NCBI RefSeq assembly: GCF_958431955.1
Contig: NZ_CAUASN010000009.1
Location: 1 to 64,000, forward strand
DNA from: an uncultured Adlercreutzia sp.
GTDB taxonomy: Bacteria > Actinomycetota > Coriobacteriia > Coriobacteriales > Eggerthellaceae
DNA length: 64,000 nt
Direction: 5' to 3'
Shown here: positions 40,117-48,155 of the stretch, one piece after another
Position numbering within the stretch: the stretch's first letter is position 1
How the letters are laid out: every line of letters begins with the position of its first letter
The notes under the pieces: generated by a model
Database searches by the model: none
What the model was told of the DNA's origin: nothing
The model's input: only the letters and a program-made list of their open reading frames with translations
Position numbers and translations under genes: made by a program

Positions 40117-40146
40117 GTCATGGTCAGACTGCGGAAGGGGGCGGCG

Positions 40147-41643
40147 GTGAACGTCATCGAGAAGCTGGAAGTGCTTGCCGATGCGGCGAAGTACGACGTG
40201 GCCTGCACCTCCTCGGGCGTGGAGCGGGCCGGCAAGAAGGGGCAGCTGGGCGCGGCGCGTCAGGCCGGCTGCTGCCACTCCTTCACGCCGGACGGGCGCT
40301 GCGTCACCCTGCTCAAGGTGCTCATGACCAACGCCTGCATCCACGACTGCTGCTACTGCGTGAACCGCGTAAGCAACGCCGAGGTGCGCCGCACCGCCTT
40401 CACCCCGCGGGAGCTGGCCGACCTCACCATCGGGTTCTACCGACGCAACTACATCGAGGGGCTCTTCCTGTCGTCGGGCGTGGTCGGCTCGCCCGATACC
40501 ACCACCGAGCTCATGATCGAGGCCCTGCGCATCCTGCGTGAGGAGTACGGCTTCCGCGGCTACATCCACGCGAAGGCCATCCCCGGCACCTCGCTCGAGC
40601 TGCTCGACGAACTGGGGCGCCTGGCCGACCGCCTCTCGGTGAACATGGAGCTGCCGAGCAAGCAGAGCCTGGGGCTTCTCGCGCCGGGCAAGTCGCGCCA
40701 CTCCATCTTGGGCCCGATGCGCCACATCCACGACTCCATCGCCGAGGACGCGGAATCCCGCTCGCTGGCGAAGAAGCGCACCACGGTGTACCGCACGAAG
40801 AAGATCGCCCGCAAGGCCCAGGCCTTCGCGCCGGCCGGGCAATCCACCCAGATGATCATCGGCGCCACCCCCGAGAGCGACTTCCAGATCCTGAACCTGT
40901 CGGCGGCCCTCTACCAGCAGCTGTCCTTGAAGCGCGTGTTCTTCAGCGCGTATCTGCCCGCCGTGGCCCATCCCCTCCTGCCCGCCACCGACGCGGTGCA
41001 GCTGAACCGGGAGCACCGCCTCTACCAGGCCGACTGGCTCTTGCGCTTCTACGGCTTCAGCGTCGAGGAGATCATCGACGAGGAGCACCCCTTCTTGGAG
41101 CCCGACGTGGATCCGAAGGCGAACTGGGCCCTAAACCACCTGGACTTCTTCCCCGTGGAAGTGAACACTGCGCCCCTGGAGGCACTGTTGCGCGTGCCCG
41201 GCATCGGCGTGCGCGGGGCGAAGCTCATCCTGCGGGCCCGGCGCCAGTCCACGTTGGGAGAGGCGGAGCTGCGCAAGCTCGGCATCGCCTACAAGCGAGC
41301 CCGCTACTTCATCACCATGAACGGCGCTTGGGGAGGCTCGGGCATCGATTTCTCCCGCGACGCGCTGCACGCGCGGCTTTCCGCCCCCATCGACGGCGGC
41401 CGCCACGGGCGGCGCGCCGACAAGGCGATGGCCGGGCAGATGAGCCTCTTCGAGTCCGCCGAGGAGCCGCCCGCGCTGCCCGAGGCCTCCCCTGCCAACC
41501 GGGCAGCCCTCGATGCCGCCTTCGCCGCCCAGCGCGAGGCCCTGGAAGGCGCTCCGGTGCCGTCGGGCGGCCAGCGACCGGGCGCGATGCAGCAGGTAGT
41601 CGGCACTGAAGAAGTTGCCTTCCTCGCCCGGGCCGTGGCCTAG
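40147..41643 (+). CDS. Radical SAM protein, putative DNA modification/repair (UDG-linked type)
   Basis: 498 aa. Starts VNVIEKLEVLADAAKYDVAC; the radical SAM cysteines are in CIHDCCYCVNR (about residue 66). A helix-hairpin-helix near 350 (LEALLRVPGIGVRGAKLILRAR, split by turn) suggests DNA contact. The whole fits the family annotated as putative DNA modification/repair radical SAM protein found next to a UDG-like partner, which is the next gene here. GTG at 40147 is preferred: GGAAGGGGG lies 6 nt upstream, whereas the ATG at 40120 has no site. The last 90 residues are low-complexity. Confidence 0.9.
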   Translation: MNVIEKLEVLADAAKYDVACTSSGVERAGKKGQLGAARQAGCCHSFTPDGRCVTLLKVLMTNACIHDCCYCVNRVSNAEVRRTAFTPRELADLTIGFYRRNYIEGLFLSSGVVGSPDTTTELMIEALRILREEYGFRGYIHAKAIPGTSLELLDELGRLADRLSVNMELPSKQSLGLLAPGKSRHSILGPMRHIHDSIAEDAESRSLAKKRTTVYRTKKIARKAQAFAPAGQSTQMIIGATPESDFQILNLSAALYQQLSLKRVFFSAYLPAVAHPLLPATDAVQLNREHRLYQADWLLRFYGFSVEEIIDEEHPFLEPDVDPKANWALNHLDFFPVEVNTAPLEALLRVPGIGVRGAKLILRARRQSTLGEAELRKLGIAYKRARYFITMNGAWGGSGIDFSRDALHARLSAPIDGGRHGRRADKAMAGQMSLFESAEEPPALPEASPANRAALDAAFAAQREALEGAPVPSGGQRPGAMQQVVGTEEVAFLARAVA

Positions 41644-41652
41644 GATGCGGCC

Positions 41653-42585
41653 ATGAGCAAGCGGGGCGACGCGCGGGCAACTCCCGCCCACGGGGGCTCT
41701 CCCGAGATATACGACGAGGTCGCCTATGCCTACGACGGCTCGCTCGAAGGGCTGTTCACGGCCATCTTCGTCTCCTACGAGCGTCACGAGCGCCCCACGG
41801 ACGTGGAGCCAGAAGAGCGGCTGCAGCCCCGGCTCGGCCAGCGCGTCGCCGTCATCGAGACCGATACGCCCAAAGCCGAGCGGGTGCTTTCCGGCGTGCG
41901 CCGCCAGTGCGGCTGGCAGGCCGAGCTGGCCCTCAAGCGCGCCGCCTGCTCCGACGAGCCCGGGGCGGGCACGGCGGCCTACCGCTTCGTGCGCTACGCC
42001 ATGGACGAGCAGAAGCGCCGCCGCTGCGAGCACTGCCGCAAGCGGGGCAGTTGCAAGGGGCGGGGCGGTATGGGGCCATGTCCCAAGCAGCGGGGGCGCG
42101 CCTTCTCGGACATCACCCATCCGGCCGTGGAGCGGCTCTTCCGCATCTCGCGCTCCATCAGCCAGGAATGCGAGCACATGCGCCAGTTCGCCCGGTTCCA
42201 GCACCTGCGCGGCGAGGGAGCCGACCTGTGGTTCGCCCGGGTGAACCCGAAGGCCGCCGTCGTGCCCCTCGTGATGGCGCACTTCGTCGAGCGCATGAGC
42301 GACGCGCCTTTCATCATCTACGACGAGGTGCACCATATGGCCGGCGTCTACGACGGGGGCGACTGGTACCTGGTGAGCACCCGGGACGCCGGCGATCTGG
42401 AGAGCGCCCTGCCGAATGCCACCGCCGACGAGGCGCTCTTCGCCCAGGCCTGGCGCACCTTCTACCGCAGCGTGGCCATCGACGCCCGCTACAACCCCGA
42501 GCTGCGCCGCCACTTCATGCCGAAGCGCTTCTGGAAGAACCTCACCGAGCTGACGGAACAGCCCGCGGCCCTCACCCGCCGATAG
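41653..42585 (+). CDS. UDG-like putative DNA repair protein, partner of the radical SAM gene
   Basis: 310 aa, 9 nt after its partner. Fits the DUF4130-type family that always accompanies the UDG-linked radical SAM protein: VAYAYDGSLEGLFTAIF at the start, HMRQFARFQHL, YDEVHHMAGVY and a C-terminal RFWKNLTEL. An unusual insert at about 120-145 has four cysteines (CEHCRKRGSCKGRGGMGPC), possibly a metal site. The reaction is unknown; a repair role is inferred from family, operon and the SOS-like box upstream. Ends 4 nt from convergent DegV. Confidence 0.85.
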   Translation: MSKRGDARATPAHGGSPEIYDEVAYAYDGSLEGLFTAIFVSYERHERPTDVEPEERLQPRLGQRVAVIETDTPKAERVLSGVRRQCGWQAELALKRAACSDEPGAGTAAYRFVRYAMDEQKRRRCEHCRKRGSCKGRGGMGPCPKQRGRAFSDITHPAVERLFRISRSISQECEHMRQFARFQHLRGEGADLWFARVNPKAAVVPLVMAHFVERMSDAPFIIYDEVHHMAGVYDGGDWYLVSTRDAGDLESALPNATADEALFAQAWRTFYRSVAIDARYNPELRRHFMPKRFWKNLTELTEQPAALTRR

Positions 42586-42589
42586 GCCC

Positions 42590-43492
42590 CTACGGGCTGA
42601 ATACCAGCTCGCTGGCCGGCGCGGTCAGCTTGCCCGGCACGGGGCGCTCGCACTCGTAGGCCAGCCCCACGGCCGGCCCCACGTGCACGCCGATGACGGG
42701 GCTCACCGGCAGCACCTCCACCGCGTGCCCCACCACCGGCTCCACCGCCTCGCGGGCCCACTGCACGGCAGGCGCCGCCGCGCCGATGTAGTGCACCACC
42801 ACGCGCTTGAGCCCGCAGGCCTCGACGTCTTCCTTGAAGGTGTCCACCATGCGAGCGAGCGTCTTCTTCCACGTGCGCACCTTCGCGAGCGTCGCCGTCT
42901 CCCAGTCGGCCACGGTGAGCACCGGGGAGATCTGCAAGAGGCCGCCGAGGAGCGCCGAGGCGCCGCCGATGCGGCCGCCGGCCTTCAGGAACGCCAGGCT
43001 CTCCGGCGCGAAGATGAACCGCGACGATGCCACCGCGTCCGTCGCCGCCCGGGCGCATTCCGCAAGCGAGGCCCCCGCATCGCGCGCGTCGGCCGCGTCC
43101 AGCACGGCGAACATCTCGTCGCCGCAGTTCGACGTGGAATCCACGAGCGTGCAGCGGAACTGCTCGAAGCGTTCCCTCACGGCCCGGGCCGCCCGCACCG
43201 CGCCCTCGAAGGTCCCCGACATCCTCGACGACATGAAGATGCCCAGCACCTCGTCGCCGACCTCGGCGGCCCGGCCGAAGAGCTCTTCGAGCGCGTGCTG
43301 CGATGGCTGGCTCGAGGTCGGCGGATTGTCGATCATGTCCGCGATGTCCTCGTAGAAGGCCGCCACGTCCATATCGGCCTCGCGATACTCGCGCCCCTCG
43401 CGGTTCACGTACAGCGACACCACCTCGATGTCGCGATTTCGCACCACCTCGGCGGGAATGGAAGCAACCGAATCGGTAACGATCTTGACCAC
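42590..43492 (-). CDS. DegV-family fatty-acid-binding protein
   Basis: 300 aa. DegV/FakB fold: VKIVTDSVASIPAEVV, PPTSSQPS, SSRMSGTFEGAVRAA and VHVGPAVGLAYE. Such proteins hold an acyl chain, often for a FakA kinase, which is not in the window. The GTG at 43492 has GAGAGGAG 5 nt upstream and is chosen over an in-frame TTG. A second DegV gene is at 45687, about 40% similar by eye at best. Confidence 0.92.
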   Translation of the reverse strand: MVKIVTDSVASIPAEVVRNRDIEVVSLYVNREGREYREADMDVAAFYEDIADMIDNPPTSSQPSQHALEELFGRAAEVGDEVLGIFMSSRMSGTFEGAVRAARAVRERFEQFRCTLVDSTSNCGDEMFAVLDAADARDAGASLAECARAATDAVASSRFIFAPESLAFLKAGGRIGGASALLGGLLQISPVLTVADWETATLAKVRTWKKTLARMVDTFKEDVEACGLKRVVVHYIGAAAPAVQWAREAVEPVVGHAVEVLPVSPVIGVHVGPAVGLAYECERPVPGKLTAPASELVFSP

Positions 43493-43793
43493 AACGTCTC
43501 CTCTCAAACATCAGGTCTGCCCGCAGATACCCGCGGGCGAAAGTTTCCGCTATGCTACCCCATAAAACCTCGCGGGAACCCCTCGGGCGTATTTGTTCAC
43601 CCAGCGGTCAACCGAGGCCGCCAGGCGCGCCATCCGCAAACGGCCGCGCTACCCCGCCGCAACCTTCGCCACGTCACATGGCGCCTCACCCGCCGCGAGC
43701 ACCCTCCGCACAGCCCCGCACGTTCCCCGCACGCCCCGCGCAGCCCTGCGTATCCTCACATGCCCCCGCACGGAGAGACGGGAGCGGCGGTTC
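43493..43793. other. Intergenic region upstream of DegV
   Basis: No gene seen. A minus-strand TAGCAT at about 43552 could be a weak -10 for DegV, and GCCCGC/GCGGGC (about 43523-43543) would form a small hairpin in its leader. The remainder is C-rich with no RNA gene or clear terminator for the radical SAM gene at 43794. Confidence 0.35.
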
Positions 43794-44747
43794 CTACACT
43801 CCCGTGAAATCGAAGGCGGGGATGAAGCTCTCTTCGGCAGCGCCGCCCTCCTGCCAGAAGTAGTCCTGCACGCCCAGGGCGTCTGCATAGTCGAGGAGCT
43901 CCTCGTATTCCGCATCGGGCACCGTATGCGCCAACTCCGGAGCCGCCGCAAGCGCCGTAGCAGCCCGCTCGCTTCCCTCCGCTGCGACGCGGGAGAGCAC
44001 GGGGGTGTACTGGTTCATGAGGGACAGCCGCACGGCTCTCCCGAAGCGCTCGTGCAAAAGCCGCACCACTGCCTTCGAGTTCTCCAGCGCCCCGGGCAGC
44101 ATGAGGTGGCGCACCACCACGCCGCCGACCAGCCGCTCCTGGCCGCGGTACTCGTCATAGCGAGGCTCGCCCGCCTCCTTCACCATGGCCTCCAATGCCG
44201 CCAGCGCCACCTCGGGGTAGTCGGCCGCATGGGAGTAGCGGCGCGCGAGCACGGCGTCCGCGTACTTAAAGTCGGTGAGATAGGCGTCCACGAAGCCCCC
44301 GTTCGCACGTACCGCATCCACGGTCTCGTAGCCGCTCGTATTCCACAGCACGGGCAGCCCCATGCCGGCCTCGCGCGCCGCGTCAATCGCCGCGCGAATC
44401 TGCGGCGCATAGTGCGTGGGCGTCACGCAGTTGATGTTGAGGGCACCGGCCCTCTCAAGCTCGCCTATGATGGCGCCCAAGCGCTCCACGGTAATCTCGC
44501 GAGCATGCTCGCCGAGGGCGATATCGGCATTCTGGCAGTACACGCAGCGCAAGGGGCAGCCGGCGAAGAACACCGTGCCGCTGCCGTCCTCGCCGGAGAT
44601 CGGCGGCTCCTCCCAGAAGTGCAGCGCCGCCCGCGCCACCATCAGGCGATTATCGGCTCCGCACAAGCCCCGCTCCCCCGCCGCGCGATTCACCCCGCAT
44701 GCCCGGGGGCACAGGTTGCACTCAGTTGGCAGAGTAGTCGAAGCCAT
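43794..44747 (-). CDS. Radical SAM protein, PflA/PflX-like
   Basis: 317 aa. N-terminal Cys motif ECNLCPRACGVNR followed by GLCGA, then the radical SAM cluster in FAGCPLRCVYCQN and a C-terminal barrel (LWNTSGYET, LTDFKYAD, RHLMLPG). Matches the uncharacterised pyruvate-formate-lyase-activase-like group often called PflX. No glycyl-radical enzyme gene is nearby. The ATG at 44747 overlaps the dehydrogenase-like gene by 26 nt; ribosome site weak, so start is moderately certain. Last gene of the long minus-strand run. Confidence 0.88.
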   Translation of the reverse strand: MASTTLPTECNLCPRACGVNRAAGERGLCGADNRLMVARAALHFWEEPPISGEDGSGTVFFAGCPLRCVYCQNADIALGEHAREITVERLGAIIGELERAGALNINCVTPTHYAPQIRAAIDAAREAGMGLPVLWNTSGYETVDAVRANGGFVDAYLTDFKYADAVLARRYSHAADYPEVALAALEAMVKEAGEPRYDEYRGQERLVGGVVVRHLMLPGALENSKAVVRLLHERFGRAVRLSLMNQYTPVLSRVAAEGSERAATALAAAPELAHTVPDAEYEELLDYADALGVQDYFWQEGGAAEESFIPAFDFTGV

Positions 44748-45687
44748 CGTAGTCGGCCGGGTCGTTCCAATCGGCATCGTCGAAGGCATCCCAATCCTCG
44801 TCGCCCTCATGATCGTGATCGTGGCCGCCGCCGTAGGCCCGCTCGGCACGGGTCCAGTCGAGGCCCGCCTCGGCCCCGGTCGCCTCGTCGCGGTACACGA
44901 GCGCCAGCGCCGCCGGGGCCATATCCGACCCGCCGATGACGGCGAGCAGCTCCAGCAGGTGCATGGTCGCCTCCACGCCCGGCAAGATCACCTCGGCATC
45001 ATCGGCCGCCATGAGCGCGGCGGACAGCTCGGCCAGGAGCATCTCGGCCGTGTAGTCGCCCGTAAAGCGCTTCTGCCGCACGGCCCGCACCACCGGGTCG
45101 GCGCTCACGGGGCTGAACAGCGGCACCTGATCGGCATCGAGCGCGCCCACCGAGCGGGCCGCCGCGTCGTCGAGGGCCACCGCCTCGATGGCGCTCACCA
45201 GCGCCGCCGCCAAAGGCAGCGTGTGGGTGTTGCGCATGAGCTGGGCCCGGCCCGGCGCGCCCACCTCCACCACCTCGCCGAAGAGCGCATCCAGAAGGGA
45301 GCGCACCGCCGGCGGAATCTCGGCCTCGGAGGCCACCGGCCCCAGCAGGTTCTCGCGGGCGAAGGCGTTCTCGGCCACGAGCGAGCGCACCGTCACCGGT
45401 GCCTCCACCATGACCAGGTCGTTCACCGTGGCCACGGCGTTTATCTCGCGAGCGAAGTTGGGGGTCGTAGCCGACAGGTCCACGAGCACCGAGCCCGGTG
45501 CCACGCTCGTCACCAGGCCGCCGTCGCCGAAGTACAGATCCTCCAGCGCCGAGGCCGAGGTGCAGAAGGTGAGCACGATGTCGGCCGAGGCCGAATCGGA
45601 GGCGCGCACGAAGCCGGCGTCGGCCAGGCGGCCCTCCACGGCTGCGATGAACGTGGGCGCGCCCACATAGGCGTAAGACGTTGCCAT
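44722..45687 (-). CDS. Hydroxyisobutyrate dehydrogenase-like protein
   Basis: 321 aa. Resembles 6-phosphogluconate/3-hydroxyisobutyrate dehydrogenases: VLVDLSATTPNFAREINA and VEAPVTV match the family's substrate region. The N-terminal glycine-rich loop is degenerate (AYVGAPTFIAAVEG), so NAD(P) binding is doubtful. The last 35 residues are very acidic with two His (DHDHEGDEDWDAFDDADW). The ATG at 45687 shares one base with the DegV stop (TGATG). Physiological role unknown. Confidence 0.75.
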   Translation of the reverse strand: MATSYAYVGAPTFIAAVEGRLADAGFVRASDSASADIVLTFCTSASALEDLYFGDGGLVTSVAPGSVLVDLSATTPNFAREINAVATVNDLVMVEAPVTVRSLVAENAFARENLLGPVASEAEIPPAVRSLLDALFGEVVEVGAPGRAQLMRNTHTLPLAAALVSAIEAVALDDAAARSVGALDADQVPLFSPVSADPVVRAVRQKRFTGDYTAEMLLAELSAALMAADDAEVILPGVEATMHLLELLAVIGGSDMAPAALALVYRDEATGAEAGLDWTRAERAYGGGHDHDHEGDEDWDAFDDADWNDPADYDGFDYSAN

Positions 45688-46613
45688 CACTTCTCCCCCT
45701 TCACCTTGCGGGCGATGCGGTCGGCCACCGACAGGTTGTCGCGCTTGTCGTGACCCCAGAACACCACGGCGAGCATCTCAGGCCCCACGTGGCTGCCGAT
45801 AACGGGCCCGATGCTGCATTCCAGGATGAGCAGGTTCGGATCCTCCTTCAGCAGCGCGTCCTTCAAGCGGCCCGCGTCCTTCGGGCAGTCGGCGTGCCCG
45901 ATGACAGCCGTGTGGGTGGGGCCGGCCGGATCCACGTTCTTCTTGTAGTACTCCACGAGCTGCTTGATGCCCTTCTTGCGGCCGCGGGCCACGCCGGTGA
46001 GCGCCAGCTTGCCGTCCTCGCCGATGACGAGCAGCGGCTTCACGTCGAGCGCCGCACCGGCCACGGCCACCGACGCCGGGATGCGCCCGCCGCGGCGCAG
46101 GGCCTCCAGGTCGTCCACCATGAACTCCTCGTTCACGAAGCAGCGCGCCTCCTCGGCCCAGGCGGCCAACTCGGCGGCGGTCATGCCGTTCTCGTGCTGC
46201 ACGAGGGCCCCGTAGACGAGCAGCCCCTCGGCCACGCTGGCGAGGTGGGTGTCCACCAGGTAGAACTCGAAGTCGGGGTACTCGGCCAGCACCTGATCGC
46301 GCACGACGCAGGCCGCGTCGTAGGTGGCCGAAAGCCCGCTCGAGAACGCCAGGTACACGCATGGGGTGCCCTCCTGGGCCGCCGCCGTGAACGTCTCGGT
46401 CAGCGTCTGCAGGGCCACCTGGGCCGTGCTCGGCTCGGAGCCTTTGCGCATGGCGTTGTAGAAGTCCTCGGCCGAGGAGGTCTCGAACAGGTCGTCCTCG
46501 AACGTGCCCCCGTCCATCATGTAGGGGAACTTCATGAGCGTGACCCCCTCGCGCTTGACGAGGTGCGCGGGCAAATCGCAGCACGAGTCGATGATCAGAT
46601 GACAGTTGGCCAT
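45687..46613 (-). CDS. DegV-family fatty-acid-binding protein (second copy)
   Basis: 308 aa. Begins NCHLIIDSCCDLPAHLV; shows EPSTAQVA, AFSSGLSATYDAA, VDTHLASVAEGLLVYGA and GPVIGSHVGPEMLAVVFWG. The TDS of most DegV proteins is IDS here. ATG at 46613 with AAGGGG upstream. Follows pncB by 87 nt and overlaps the next gene by one base. Confidence 0.92.
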   Translation of the reverse strand: MANCHLIIDSCCDLPAHLVKREGVTLMKFPYMMDGGTFEDDLFETSSAEDFYNAMRKGSEPSTAQVALQTLTETFTAAAQEGTPCVYLAFSSGLSATYDAACVVRDQVLAEYPDFEFYLVDTHLASVAEGLLVYGALVQHENGMTAAELAAWAEEARCFVNEEFMVDDLEALRRGGRIPASVAVAGAALDVKPLLVIGEDGKLALTGVARGRKKGIKQLVEYYKKNVDPAGPTHTAVIGHADCPKDAGRLKDALLKEDPNLLILECSIGPVIGSHVGPEMLAVVFWGHDKRDNLSVADRIARKVKGEK

Positions 46614-46700
46614 GAAAGCCCCTTTCCGACGGCCCTTCGCCGCCCTCGAACGGAAGCGCGGACGCCGGCCGTACGGCCGGGTCCCAAGCATCCGCAGGTT

Positions 46701-48155
46701 CTACACGATGCCGCGCAGCTCGGCCACGAGGGCCCGGCGCCGATCGTTCAATCCCAACTCCAGCCCCACCGGGTAGGTGTGGGGGTTCAGCATGCGCAGC
46801 TGGGTCTCGTCCAGCGTATCCAACCCGGCAACCGCCCGCGTCCGCGCCGCCATGGCGTTGCGGAACTGAGGGGCGAGCACCACCGCTCCCCCACGGGCGA
46901 GCGGCATAAGCAGCGTCTCGAAGCGCAGGCCCGCCAGATTCTTCTGCCGCAGGTCGTCCATGGGATCCACGATGACCTCGCGGGCATCGGGCTCGAAGTT
47001 CACGTCGAACACCATGTCCCCGGCCACGCGCCCGTCGGCGTGGTAGTAGCGGCGCACGTCGAGCACACCCGGCGTGGTCAGCTTCGCGGCCGACTCCGAA
47101 ATCTTCAGGCGCATCTCCCACGGGGCGTCGGCGTTCGGGCGCACAGCGGCCAGCTTGTACACCCCGCCCAGCGTCGGCTGGTCGTAGGCGCTCGCGAGCT
47201 TGGTGCCCACGCCGAACGACGTGACGCACGCCCCCTCGTCGAGCATCGACTGGATGGTGTACTCGTCCAGATCGTTCGACAGCACGATGCCGCAGTCGGA
47301 AAGCCCCGCCGCGTCCAGCATGCGCCGGGCCATCTTGGAAAGCCACGACAGGTCGCCCGAATCGATGCGGATGCCCGCGAGGCGCTCGCCCCGCGCGCGC
47401 ATCTCCAACCCCACGGTGATGGCGTTTTCGATGCCGCGCTCCACGTCATAGGTGTCCACGAGCAACACGCAGTTGTTCGGGAAGGCCTGCGCGTATGCGC
47501 GGAAGGCCTCCAGCTCGTCGTCGAAGGACATCACCCAGGAATGCGCGTGGGTGCCCGACACGGGGATGTCGAACAGGCGCCCGGCCAGCACGTCGGACGT
47601 GGAGGCGCAGCCGCCCACCACCGCGGCCCGGCTCGCCCACACGCCGCCGAGGCCCTGGGCGCGGCGCAGCCCGAACTCGGCCACAGGGCGCCCTTTGGCG
47701 GCCCGGCAGACCCGTGCGGCCTTGGTGGCGATGAGCGTCTGGAAGTTCACCATGTTCAGAAGCACCGTCTCGATGAGCTGGCACTGCAGGATGGGGCCCG
47801 TGACGCGCACAATGGGCTCGTGCGGGAACACGATGGTGCCCTCGGGCACCGCGTCAATGTCCACGGTCAGGCGCAGGTCGGCCAGGTAAGCGAGGAAGTC
47901 GCCCGAAAACAGCTTGCCGCCGCCCGGAGCGTCGAGACCCGCGAGGTAGGCGATGTCCTCTTCCGTGAAGCGGAACTGCTCCACCATATCGGCCAGCTGC
48001 GCCATGCCGCAGGCCACCGCGTAGCCCCCCTTGAAGGGGTAGTCGCGGAAGTACATGGTGAAGCAGGCCTCCTCGTCGGTCTTGCCCGCATCCCAGTAGC
48101 CCTGGGCCATGGTGATCTGGTACAGATCGGTCAGAAGCGCGTAGTCCACGTTCAT
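46701..48155 (-). CDS. pncB: Nicotinate phosphoribosyltransferase
   Basis: 484 aa. Salvages nicotinate into NAD. Starts ALLTDLYQITMAQGYW; has EFGLRRAQG, the catalytic GTHAHSWVM (His), VDTYDVERGI, IRIDSGDL and TSFGVGTKLASAY. Its ATG directly abuts the ricT stop codon, so translation is probably coupled. Nicotinate derivatives also feed the LarB pathway, though the genes are far apart. Confidence 0.96.
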   Translation of the reverse strand: MNVDYALLTDLYQITMAQGYWDAGKTDEEACFTMYFRDYPFKGGYAVACGMAQLADMVEQFRFTEEDIAYLAGLDAPGGGKLFSGDFLAYLADLRLTVDIDAVPEGTIVFPHEPIVRVTGPILQCQLIETVLLNMVNFQTLIATKAARVCRAAKGRPVAEFGLRRAQGLGGVWASRAAVVGGCASTSDVLAGRLFDIPVSGTHAHSWVMSFDDELEAFRAYAQAFPNNCVLLVDTYDVERGIENAITVGLEMRARGERLAGIRIDSGDLSWLSKMARRMLDAAGLSDCGIVLSNDLDEYTIQSMLDEGACVTSFGVGTKLASAYDQPTLGGVYKLAAVRPNADAPWEMRLKISESAAKLTTPGVLDVRRYYHADGRVAGDMVFDVNFEPDAREVIVDPMDDLRQKNLAGLRFETLLMPLARGGAVVLAPQFRNAMAARTRAVAGLDTLDETQLRMLNPHTYPVGLELGLNDRRRALVAELRGIV

